A stretch of DNA of 64,000 nucleotides from Lates calcarifer (lineage: Eukaryota > Chordata > Actinopteri > Centropomidae), in contig NC_066835.1 in assembly GCF_001640805.2 (NCBI RefSeq), forward strand, positions 8,240,227-8,304,226, written 5' to 3'. This document shows, one piece after another, positions 27,501 through 37,202 of this stretch (positions are counted from its first letter, which is position 1; each line of letters starts with the position of its first letter). Both the position numbers and the translations under genes were made by a program. The notes beneath the pieces were generated by a model. It saw only the letters and a program-made list of their open reading frames with translations. It was not told the DNA's origin and made no database searches.

Positions 27501-27720
27501 TTCTCCTCAGGGGCAACGACTGCCTCCATTAATGATTCACGGGCTCAAATAAAAGGGATTTAAGTTGACGTTGCGTCACGTGAGCAGGGGGCGCATAATA
27601 CTGCGCGATGTTATGGCACGGGGAAGAAAACCGGAGCCCCGGTCTGGCCATATGATGCTGATTATATGCGGGTTACCCCCACTTTCCGTGAGGGGAGTCC
27701 GGGCTGTGTAGTTTTTGTTT
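27501..27720 (+). promoter_or_regulatory. Promoter-like module between hoxa4a and hoxa3a
   Basis: TTAATGATTCACGG, AATAAAAGGG and TTGACG precede TGCGTCACGTGAGC (CACGTG 27577-27582), followed by TGATTATAT. The E-box with a TCA flank matches the Hox promoters here, and no gene begins nearby. I infer a distal hoxa3a promoter, possibly shared with the antisense transcript candidate at 25517-26140, since both would start from this region in opposite directions. Confidence 0.35.
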
Positions 27721-29236
27721 ATCGAGGTGGAGGAGAAAAAAGAAAAGACAGAGCACACTGAAAGACAGAGGATCCCGGGTTTGTGGATGTATTATACTGC
27801 TGTCACGGACGGATATGTTTTTCCACGCGGACAGAGTCAGAGCCCGAGCTTTGGGAGGATGGATTTTATTTTGAGGTATTTCCGCCGATTGTTCATTACT
27901 GTCGTGAGTTATTGCTGCGCGAGGCAGAGGTCAGTAAAGAGGGTCCAGGGTTTTCGCAGGGGCTAGAAAATAGACAGGTAGCAAGAAGCTATCGATATCC
28001 ACCAATCTATTAGTAGCACAGATTCCAGATAGATTCATTATAGTTAATCAAGCGAAACATAAATAGGCCTACAGCACGTACACACATCATATATAGGTGA
28101 CCATTTAAGGATTTGTCTGGGCCATTAAGATGGAGGCATTGTTCTGTTTTATGCTTCCAAGGCTAAACATTATAATAAATCCATTATTAGTTTCATATTT
28201 CAGTTTTACTAACTTCTTTAATATCACGAGCTGCCGTTTGGATAAGTAGGCCTGTCTTACCGGTTGTAAATAAAGCGGCCATTTAAATATCGGCTCCCAA
28301 GAAAAAACTCAAACAGAGCGCGCGGCCGCTCCAAGGTGCAACCTGTCCTATAAAACAAACAACAAAACATCTTGTGTCTTTAACGTGGTGGTTTTTTCGT
28401 GCGCAAACTGTTACATCAAGGCGAGCTCCATAAAGAAAAATAAAAAATAAAAAAAGCAAGGGAAAGCAGTGGGGTTGTGTCGCTCCGCCAGGGAAACGAG
28501 GATATAATGGAAGACAGAGTGCCATCCAGGACCGCGCGGCCGCGCTGAGGTCACGGCGCTCCTGCTTGATTTATGGGCACGGGGACTTGGGGGAGATGGT
28601 GCGCGAGAGCTAATGACTATTCGATCCGTTTGTGGGGAAAATGCTCACCGGCCAGCAGGGAAACAACAAACACGTTATTTGCATAGGCCCATTTTTATGT
28701 TTTTAGTGATATTACGCTGATACAGGCAGCAATATTTGGCTGTGATGTTGTTTTTAAGCGAGAATAATCTTTATATTGTGGCTTTAATTCATTGCTTTGT
28801 GTTTATTAGTGTTAAATAGTCTTGTGTTTTATATGGATGAATTTATTTGGGGTGATATTCTGTTGCAAAGTCTTAAAAGGCATCTAGATTTTACGGTGCC
28901 TCGAAGCTGTAAATACATAGCGATTATAATAGAAGAGCTTGCAGCTTGATGTAAATCTAAATTTTGTCCAAAATATTTAATGAAAAATGTTGTCATCGAA
29001 TATTTACCAGATTTTTGTTAGCTTATTTGCCAGCTATTTCTTTCTGCGCCATTTAAACACAGGGCCCAAACTAATACGCATAGAAACAATAGCTTTAGCA
29101 TTTATAATCACATATTCTAACTATACAAGGGGCGCCTATTTGAAAATAACATCCACACTAATATAATTTGCAGAACGTTGCGAGCTTGTGTTATCTTCTG
29201 AGAATTTTAAAATATGTATTCCACTCCTCCTTGCAG
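27721..29236. other. hoxa4a-hoxa3a interval, conserved-looking block
   Basis: No coding exon is recognised. At 28540-28640, CTTGATTTATGGGC holds a Pbx/Hox-type TGATTTAT (28567-28574) in a GC-rich context and resembles a conserved enhancer. The rest is AT-rich. Confidence 0.4.
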
Positions 29237-29297
29237 AAACCCAGCCAAGTAAATTCAGGCCATCGCAAGGTCTCCGAGACACCTTGAACTGCCTTCG
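29237..29297 (+). other. Candidate internal 5' UTR exon of hoxa3a
   Basis: CACTCCTCCTTGCAG (AG 29235-29236) and a perfect donor GTAAGT (29298-29303) bracket 61 nt. It contains stop codons in some frames and no convincing coding pattern, so I read it as untranslated. It lies between candidate distal promoters (24348, 27577) and the acceptor at 33182-33183 before the hoxa3a start, as expected for the multi-exon 5' UTR known for HOXA3. Confidence 0.45.
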
Positions 29298-31331
29298 GTA
29301 AGTCCATATATCTTTATTGATTTGTGTTATGAATTCTTGATGGTGATATCCTTATTCAATTTCTAATAAGTACCGCACACGCCCACCAAAAAGCACTCGC
29401 AGGGATAAGAGAAGGCAGCCCATGGCTTGTACATTTCCGTGTAGCAGCAATACGACCAGCCCGTGAGCAATAATTCCTTCTCTTCCACTTGTCTTTGTGG
29501 TGTAATTTGTCACTATAAAAGTGACGAGGGGAATCGCAGGCTCTTGGAGCGGTGCCTTACTCCTTTCAAAAACTACTTTCTGTGGAAGCCATCTGCTCGT
29601 AGCCGCCATAGTTTACTGCACTGAAGTTTTAAAAATGTTTTTTCTTTCATCAACATTTAAGGTTTTTTTTTTTTCCCTCCCCTCTCCCACACCATTTTTC
29701 ATTACGCACGGGCAGCACCACAACCACCACCAACACACTGACATTTAACCCTCTGCTCAGGGCCGAATTAAAGAGAGAGGCGAATCAGCATTTTAGCAAA
29801 ACACAAAGAAGTAAATAATTATACAAAGTCACTACTCTGGTTTGGAAAAGAAAAAGCCGAGTTTGCAAAAAAAAAAATCCTCACGCGTGAATTTTTATCC
29901 CACTCACCCTCCCACGCCGTCCGTGTCTTCTACTTTTTTTCTTTTTTTTTTTTTAAATTGTGTCATTGAATTTTGTCCCAGAGCCTGAAACCAACAGAGA
30001 AGCTGCAGCTCTGGACGTGTTTACAGCCCGGGGAAGCTGAGAGGACATAAATCTATTTTTTTTTTTTCATTCTTTCTTTTTTGGCTGCAAAAGACAGCAT
30101 TACCATGCAGAGGGATTCCCCCTGCTGCCGGCTCTCTTTTCCCCTGCTCTTCGCTGCATGTCCTCCGCTTTGCCTTTTGGTGATGAAACTTCTTGCCATT
30201 TTTCACACTCTTCTCCTGGTGGGGTTTTTCCCTTGATACACTTCGAACGGGGCTTTGATCTGAGGTTGTTGTTGCTTTCTAACCTTTAAAAAAATATATA
30301 TGCACGTTATGTGGTGTTCTTCATGCAAAAAGCAATGCAGGCAGTGGAGTAACTAGTGCAGAAATGGAAACGAATTGCTCGTCCTCGTGCCAAAAGATTG
30401 AGGATTATATGAAAAAATGTGGGTTAATGATTAAGCTGTGGATAGAAGCCCTTTATGTCCCATGGAAATGGAAATGCAGCATGGTCAGCGCCTGATTATT
30501 CCTTTGTATTCTCCCCTCTCTCCAACATCTCATCCACTTGGGCTCATAATTCCACTGGAGGACGAGGAGTAAATAATAACAAAAAAGATTTAAAACTCTT
30601 TAGGGATGGACTCGCGTGCTATTTGTAACGATGTAATATTTTTTTCTAGACACACTACCTCATTTGGTTGGGGGAGGAGGAGAGGCAGCCACTTGATTTG
30701 AACTGGCTTTCCAAGGCGCTACTTCATTTGCATAATTTTTCTTGTCTATGGTGACGCTCTGGTTCGGGGCAGTTCACTGGTGTCTGCATGGTACTGGTGA
30801 AGGATCACATAGACCAGCATAGCCTTGGCTGAGTTTAATATTGGTATGAAGCCCTGGCCATTGCTCTATAGCATGACGATAAATTCAATCTTGAGGCCAG
30901 ATAACTCTTATCTCGCTGACCCGACTGCTCACGCCTGCTTTCGTAATCTCGGTTTACCCATCCACGTCGAGTAGGAGAAAAAAAAAAAAAGAAAAAAAGA
31001 AAGAGGAAAAAAGGAAAGGGGTTTCTCTCTGCTCTTCCTTTTTTTGTTGTGGCTGCTAATGCCTGGTGTATGGCAGGGCGCAGTCTGCTGCTGCTGCCGC
31101 CTCTGCTGCTGCCGCTGCTGCTGCTTCACCCAGCCCAGTCAGCCCTGCCTTTAAACTTTTCTCTGGATTACTGCTTTGATCGATTTCGCCGCTGAATGAG
31201 AAAATATTGCTTGGTGCTCTGCATTCGTCGTCAGAGGATAAGGTAAGCAGGCCAGAAATAGGCTCCCCTCGGTTGTAAATGGCGGAGTTTGTGTGTCGCG
31301 CGGTGATTTATCACCGTATGACTTGGATCTC
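29298..31331. other. hoxa4a-hoxa3a interval, last part
   Basis: It contains poly-T and poly-A runs and a CTG/CCG trinucleotide stretch (31085-31126). A GTAAGC donor (31243-31248) after GTCAGAGGATAAG suggests another untranslated exon ending at 31242. A Pbx/Hox-type TGATTTAT (31304-31311) inside the palindrome GGTGATTTATCACC precedes the DR5 element by 20 nt. Confidence 0.4.
31085..31126. repeat. CTG/CCG trinucleotide repeat
   Basis: Imperfect CTG units interrupted by CCG and CCT. Confidence 0.8.
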
Positions 31332-31348
31332 GGTTCAGGAAGAGTTCA
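31332..31348 (+). promoter_or_regulatory. DR5 retinoic acid response element
   Basis: GGTTCA, five bases (GGAAG), then AGTTCA: the two half-sites are the same as in the classic RAR-beta2 element. It lies 2 kb upstream of the hoxa3a start and 20 nt past a Pbx/Hox site TGATTTAT. DR5 elements 3' of group 4 genes are known hindbrain enhancer parts in the HoxB and HoxD clusters, and this is the corresponding place in HoxA. Confidence 0.78.
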
Positions 31349-32054
31349 CACACACAGTCAGGCAGCCAGATTTCTCTAACGTGGAGCAGAGAGGGCTGCG
31401 CAGAGAGCTCAAGTCTGTCTTTTGTCTTTCTTTCTCTGCCATTTATGACTATAGCAATGGCTCGTCTGGAGATACACACCACAAAGCTTTTCTGATATCT
31501 TTTCCAGGTCATCATGAGAGCAGCTACAGTGAAGACACCTTCTTTCAGTCTGCGGTTTATCTGCGCTGAGGGCAAGCTGAGGGCTCATTTTAATACTGAT
31601 TTGCTTCTTGTTTTGCACGGCTGCACAGACACAGTGCTGTCCGGCGTTTTGCTCTCACCTCTTTGTGCTCATTTTATGAAAATGCATTCTAGTTATACAG
31701 CATGCCTGCTCTTGGACTATCACATACCTATGGACTGTGAAATAAACAACTAACATTTTTATTGCAGCCTACAGTCCTAACATGGTTATTGTTGGGCTCA
31801 GGTTTTTACTATCAGACACAACACCAGGGCCTTTTAGTTTCAGCAGCTAAATGTGAAGTTAGGGTTGCAGTCAAATAAGCTGCAGTCAGTTTAGATTTTA
31901 TTTAAGGTTTTAAAACTTGTGTTTTTCTCTCTGGATTAGCTGCTGCCTATTGCAGCGACGGGCAATGGATAGTGTAGACAAAAGAACCAAATAGCTAATG
32001 AATAGGACGGATTTAATCTGTGTTGGTATAGAAGATTATTGACTTTTATTCTAA

Positions 32055-32088
<34 letters not shown>

Positions 32089-33216
32089 GGCATTGTGGTT
32101 TGTTACGTTTTTTAAATGGCTTTAGTTAAAACAGAGACTCCACGTTAATTTTTCTACTACCATTAACGTCACATTATAAAAGATTTTCCCCAGGTGACCT
32201 GTAATATGTGTCTACTATGGTTTATAGTCCCCCCCACCCCACCCAAATAATCCTTGAGAGGCGGATCCCCATGGTTACCTGCGTGAATTATGGTGTTTTA
32301 GCGACAGGCTCCGGGTGTGCCATCTCTGGGTTTCTGTCCGGGCTTAGCTGCTCACCGGGTCGCTCGCACCGAGCAAGCCGTACCGGCCCAGTGACCCCCA
32401 CGCCCTCACCAACCCTTCCAAATATCACCGAGACGGGCCGCCGCGCCGACAGCAACCGACAGCAGCCCATTATTATGGGCCTGCAAGGAAAAGTTCACAA
32501 CGTGGTCATGGAGATGCACGGATGCCTGCCCGGTTTTTCAGGTTTCCTCGTGGCCTCTTCCATTTATCTTTGCAACATGCAAAGGGAAAAAAGGAAGAAA
32601 AAGAACCGAATGCGGTTGTTTATGCTTTGCGCCAGGTGGCTGTTACCAGAAGAAGGACTAATACTGCAAAAACAATGAAATAATGAAAAAAACTAAAATA
32701 GGGTTAAACGTCTGTGGGCCACGGGGAATGTTTTCAGCTGCTGCAAGGAAATTAGATACACTGTTGACAGCCCTGTTGGTAGAATAACAATGTAACAGAA
32801 ATATTATTTTCCTGTGTGGTAACCCGCTAATAAGCTTTTCCTACAGCCCCTGTTTTATACAGCTTTCCTCTAGAAGTTGCTCTGTAACTCTGTATTCAGT
32901 TTCATTGTTAATAAGCTCAGAGGTATAAAATGTCATGCAGTTTCTTGTTAGGTCCTAAAATTGATTTGGCAATCTGAAATGCTTTTGAAAAGGTTTTTTT
33001 GTTTTGATGTTGTTTGGCACAGATGGTAATACAAGGTTAGTGCGTGCCTTTGTGCCCTGTGTAAGCCATAAGGTAAACGGTAATAGTCTACAGAACTGTT
33101 GGCCCTATCTTGCCTCCATAGTCTCCAGTGTCAGGCCTGTATTGAAAAGTAAGATGGATCGCCACCATTTCTTCTCCTCACAGTGCTTCTTGTAACCCTA
33201 GGTTCACCCGAGGAGG
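31349..33216. other. Upstream region of hoxa3a
   Basis: No gene. A (TTA)n repeat is at 32056-32089. 32210-32620 is GC-rich with a 156-codon open frame that I judge fortuitous. It also holds an imperfect DR5, AGTTCA-CAACG-TGGTCA (32492-32508). A strong acceptor, TTTCTTCTCCTCACAG (AG 33182-33183), marks the likely 5' edge of the hoxa3a first coding exon in long transcripts. Confidence 0.5.
32056..32089. repeat. (TTA)n microsatellite
   Basis: Eleven TTA units. Confidence 0.9.
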
Positions 33217-33318
33217 CCATTGGCGGAGAGGCGTCACGTGACCACGGGGTGCCAATGTTATTCTACAAGGGTGTCAAGACCCTGTCAGTTTCTGAAATAA
33301 ATATTGGGAAACGGCGAG
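33217..33318 (+). promoter_or_regulatory. hoxa3a proximal promoter
   Basis: CCATTGG (33217-33223) is followed 11 nt later by CACGTG within GTCACGTGACC (33235-33240), 84 bp before the ATG. The module lies just inside the exon that would start at 33184 in long spliced transcripts, so proximal and distal promoters probably coexist. Confidence 0.65.
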
Positions 33319-36306
33319 ATGCAAAAGGCAACCTACTACGACAGCTCCGCAATTTACAGTGGCTACCCATATCAAAGCGCAAATGGCTTCAGTTATGATG
33401 CCAATCAGGTCCAATATCCCCGGGCCTCTCATGTGGAAAGTGAGTACCATCGACCTGCCTGCTCCCTGCAGTCTCCTGACGGCTCCGTGGCTCTGCAGAA
33501 GCCGGGGGAGATGGCGGAGAGCTGCGACAGGACCACAGCCATTCAGGCGGCGCAGTCCAAGGTTCATCCCGAAAGCAATCAACCGCAGGTGCCGGTGTCA
33601 GGCCCGCCCCCTCCCCCACAGTCCCCCGGTGCTATCAGCCAAAACACGAGCAACGGCACCAACCAGCCCAGTGCCAAGAACGGCTCCCCGACCTCCGCTG
33701 CGCGCAGCAAACAGATTTTCCCCTGGATGAAGGAATCCCGTCAGAACACCAAGCAGAAACCCACCAGTAGCTCCAGTTCAGGTACTTCTAACCTAAACAC
33801 TGTTGCTGACAAACACACACAACTCGATAGCCTCTGACCACAAAGTTACATAAGTTTTGTTGAGGGAAGACACAGTACAAGGGGTGTGGGTGGGCAAACT
33901 GCAACTGGATAACACATCCCCTATGAAGGTTATTCTCTCTGTGCCAGAGTCAGAGATGTATCTGTTTCACTCTATCACTTTAAATATGTAGTTTGTGGTA
34001 TTCTGTTACATTGTATTTATATTTTTCTTTCCTCTGCGGGCTCCTAAAGTTATACAGAAAAAAAAGAAAAACCCACAGAGTGAAATCAACACCCCCACCA
34101 CACTATCACAGAGTATAAGCACAAGGTTTTTACGTCTTGTCAGTTCTTGCTGACAATTCTCCAGAATGATACATTGTATAGTATAAATATACTGAGAGGT
34201 TATAAACTGTAGAGGAATCACGTGCCTCACCACTGGAAGCAGATTCCACCATTTGTTGTCTCTGTGCCCTGCAGCTGACCTGTCCCTACTGTAAACACGC
34301 ATCTCCACTGATCACATAATGTTCCCGGAGAGACAACAAACAAACATGCACAACAGTTGTTCAGTTTGTCCTGCTGTTTTTATTAGAGGGAAGCTTAGTG
34401 GGTCAGAGTGTGGGGGTGGGTGGGTGATTGGGTGTTTATTTGTACATAACCAATTTAAAAATTTAGAGACGCTCATTTCCCATGACCCTTTTATTTGGTA
34501 AGTTATGTGGATAGTGTCTCAATCAAGGCACAGGTACTATAACAGGTAAATTTGCGTTACTTAATTTTGATTTATGTTTGGGAATGCCTTGTCGTTAATT
34601 TTAACAGCCCGTAAGAGTGCTTACATTTATGGAAGGCCCTTTACGCACGTTTTACGCACGTACAAGGCCTTCAGCAGCCAGATCCTGTTGGTTTGATAAG
34701 ACGAAAACTTGGTGGGTCAGAGTGACGAGTTTAGTTTTATTATTTATTTATTTATTTATTTATTTTTATTTATTTTTTTTTTTTTGGGGGGGGGGGGGTC
34801 TCGGGGTCGCCTTTAAGCACGTTAGCAAGTCACGTTCAGCTGTTTAACTGAAGGAAAGCTTGGTAGGTCAGAGTAGTTTTGGTGGCCTGCGCAGCACTAA
34901 CCTTAAAATTCTGAATTGGTAATTGTCTTACTACGTTTATATTTTGTAAATGAATTGGGTATTTTTCTTACTACTTTATATGCAGTGGCCCACAGTGAAG
35001 AGCTAGAAATGCAATGCAGCATGGCGCCCTCTATCGTGGTTTATGTTGGAATTCGTTTTTAAGAATTCGAAATGTGTAGCCATTTATGGAAGGTCCATTA
35101 CGCACGTTTTACGCATGTACGCAAGCCAGATTCCGCTGTTTTGATTAGAGGAAACTGTGGTAGGTCAGGAGGGGGGTGTTCCTGTTTGCGGATGTTTATT
35201 TGCATAGAGCCAATCCAAAGATTCAGAATTGCTCCCTTCCCATGATCCCCTTATTTTGTTATCTATTGCTAATTTTCTAATTAAGTCATAGGTAGTCTTC
35301 TGTAGTAAAGAATGAACGTGCAAAGCAGTGTCACCGTGATTAACGTCTGGGAACGTGTTTTCATTAGTTGTAACGACAAGTTGCGGTGCTAACGTTTATG
35401 AAAAGCCTTTTAGGCATGTTTGACGCACGTACCAATAACCCTGCCCTGAACACGCGTTCCCCAAATCACTCTCTTTTATAAATCAAGCTAACTAGCCTTC
35501 TATAAATAAATAATAATGCAATAATTATCGTTAGCAGAAGTGATTACCCTACATACATGGGCGTTCCTGCTATCCCACGTGCTAACTACTCTTTCATCTC
35601 TGTAATAACCTAATAGGTCAGGTTATGTCATGCTACATTCCTTTTGCTCCAGGTTTGGGCGACAGGTAGTGAAATTTATTAAGCGTTGGCCGCCTGCCAC
35701 AGCTGTAAGTAGACCAACACCTTGCTATTCTGCAGCCAAGCTCCAGCCTCTTGAAAGTGGGAGGCTTATCAGTGAGGGCGAGGCGAGCTGCTTTATGCAC
35801 CCTGAGGAATACATAATGCTTGTGTTTGCATTACGCGTGTGCTACTGTGTGTCTACGGGGGAAGATGAGGGTCAAAATGTTTTAGTAGGAAATCTGAGGT
35901 TACCTGGTCCCGTATCAGATATTGACCTACTATTCTTCAGTTTTTTTTTTTTTTTTGGTTTGTTTCTTGCAGTTAGTGGAGCTTACACACAGGCGCAGCG
36001 TCCATACATTGATTGTTAATTGTCTTATGGAGCCCTGATGATAACCCCTGTGCTTTTGCAGTTGGGAGCAGATTTATCAGAATGGTGAGATGTTTGCAAC
36101 ACGTGCACGTGTACACATGCACGCGCACACGTTGAGAAAACCGAGGAGGAGAAGGAGAGAGGAAGATGAAAAAACCTCTTTGAGCAGTGGAGCAGGGTAT
36201 ATTTATCAGTAAACTGTTCCCCACCCCCTCTTGATGGTGGAGAGTTCTGTTATCAGCTGTGTTGTGTGTTCACTCTCACTTTCCTGTCTCTGCCTCTGTA
36301 CATCTG

Positions 36307-36347
<41 letters not shown>

Positions 36348-37202
36348 TCTGTCTGTAATGGATTACTGATTGACACCCTCCTCTCCTCCTCCCTGACAGT
36401 GGAGAGTTGCCCCGGAGACAAGAGTCCTCCGGGGTCAGCAGCATCGAAGAGGGCCCGGACAGCTTACACCAGCGCCCAGCTAGTGGAGCTGGAGAAGGAG
36501 TTTCACTTTAACCGGTACCTCTGCAGACCCCGGAGGGTGGAGATGGCTAACCTGCTCAACCTCACCGAGAGACAGATCAAAATCTGGTTCCAGAACCGCA
36601 GGATGAAATACAAGAAGGATCAGAAAGGCGTCGGAATGATGCCTTCCCCTGGCGGACAGTCCCCGCGGAGTCCCGTGGGCCCGGCCTCCGGTGGTGGCGG
36701 TGGAGGAGGAGGAGGCGGAGGATACCTCAACTCTATGCATTCTCTTGTAAACAGTGTACCTTACGAATCCCAGTCTCCGACGTCTTACAATAAACCTCAT
36801 CAAAATGCATACGGTATGGCCACGTCATATCCCCCTCCTTTGAACAGCTCCCTCAACAACTGCCCGCCCTCCCAGAAGAGGTATCCCGGGACCGACTCGG
36901 CCACGCCCGAGTATGACGCGCATCCTCTCCAAGGCAATGGCAACTACGGGACGCACATGCAGGGCAGCCCCGTTTATGTCGGCGGAGGTTACATCGACTC
37001 AATGCCCAACTCTGGGGCCTCGGTTTTCGGTCTGACCCACCTCCCGCACCCGCCGTCCGCAAACATGGACTACAATGGAGCAATCACAATGGGCAACAGT
37101 CAGCATCACGGCGTGTGTGATCCGACACCGACGTACACAGACCTAACGCCGCACTACTCTCAGGGAAGAATCCAGGAAGCGCCCAAACTGACGCATCTGT
37201 AG
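33319..37202 (+). CDS. hoxa3a: Homeobox protein Hox-A3a
   Basis: Exons 33319-33781 and 36400-37202 with a long (2618-bp) phase-1 intron, giving 421 residues (human HOXA3 has 443). The start [19 protein letters not shown] is diagnostic of group 3; a TTG five codons upstream is in frame but not the start. The hexapeptide region is [11 protein letters not shown] at about 133-143. The linker [12 protein letters not shown] leads into the homeodomain at about 170-229, of the [11 protein letters not shown] type. A run of eleven Gly follows, then [15 protein letters not shown] and a long C-terminal region ending in [13 protein letters not shown], the conserved Hox3 tail (Pfam DUF4074). Group 3 proteins pattern rhombomeres 5-6 and the third pharyngeal arch. 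The large intron carries a tandem repeat array, described separately. Confidence 0.96.
34371..35440. repeat. Tandem array of ~300-bp degenerate units in the hoxa3a intron
   Basis: Four units can be seen. Each begins with a motif like CTGTTTTGATTAGAGGAAA followed by GGTGGGTCAGAG (34371-34410, 34684-34724, 34838-34875, 35131-35170). Three end in TTTATGGAAGGCC followed by TTACGCACGTTTTACGCACG (34624-34667, 35081-35120, 35391-35431). The first and last units also share a middle part reading CCAATTTAAAA and TTCCCATGACCC (34435-34505 and 35208-35280). The second unit is short and interrupted by a TTTA/poly-T/poly-G tract. Copies differ by roughly a quarter of positions by eye, so the array is old. 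Confidence 0.75.
34737..34798. repeat. (TTTA)n, poly-T and poly-G tract
   Basis: TTTA units run into 15 T and then 13 G. It interrupts the second unit of the intronic array. The poly-T/poly-G junction is a likely assembly weak point. Confidence 0.9.
36309..36345. repeat. (CT)n microsatellite before hoxa3a exon 2
   Basis: Eighteen CT units about 55 bp upstream of the exon 2 acceptor. It could extend the polypyrimidine tract. Confidence 0.92.

Noticed and set aside
32208..32678. 156-codon open frame upstream of hoxa3a
   Set aside because: No domain, splice context or start context; it lies in a GC-rich noncoding block where long chance frames are expected.
33304..33318. Earlier start for hoxa3a
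   Set aside because: The codon is TTG; the conserved group 3 N terminus MQKATYY begins at 33319.
36231..36399. Upstream in-frame extension of hoxa3a exon 2
   Set aside because: It is intron sequence including the (CT)n tract; the conserved CCTGACAG acceptor at 36399 and the phase fit with exon 1 define the exon.
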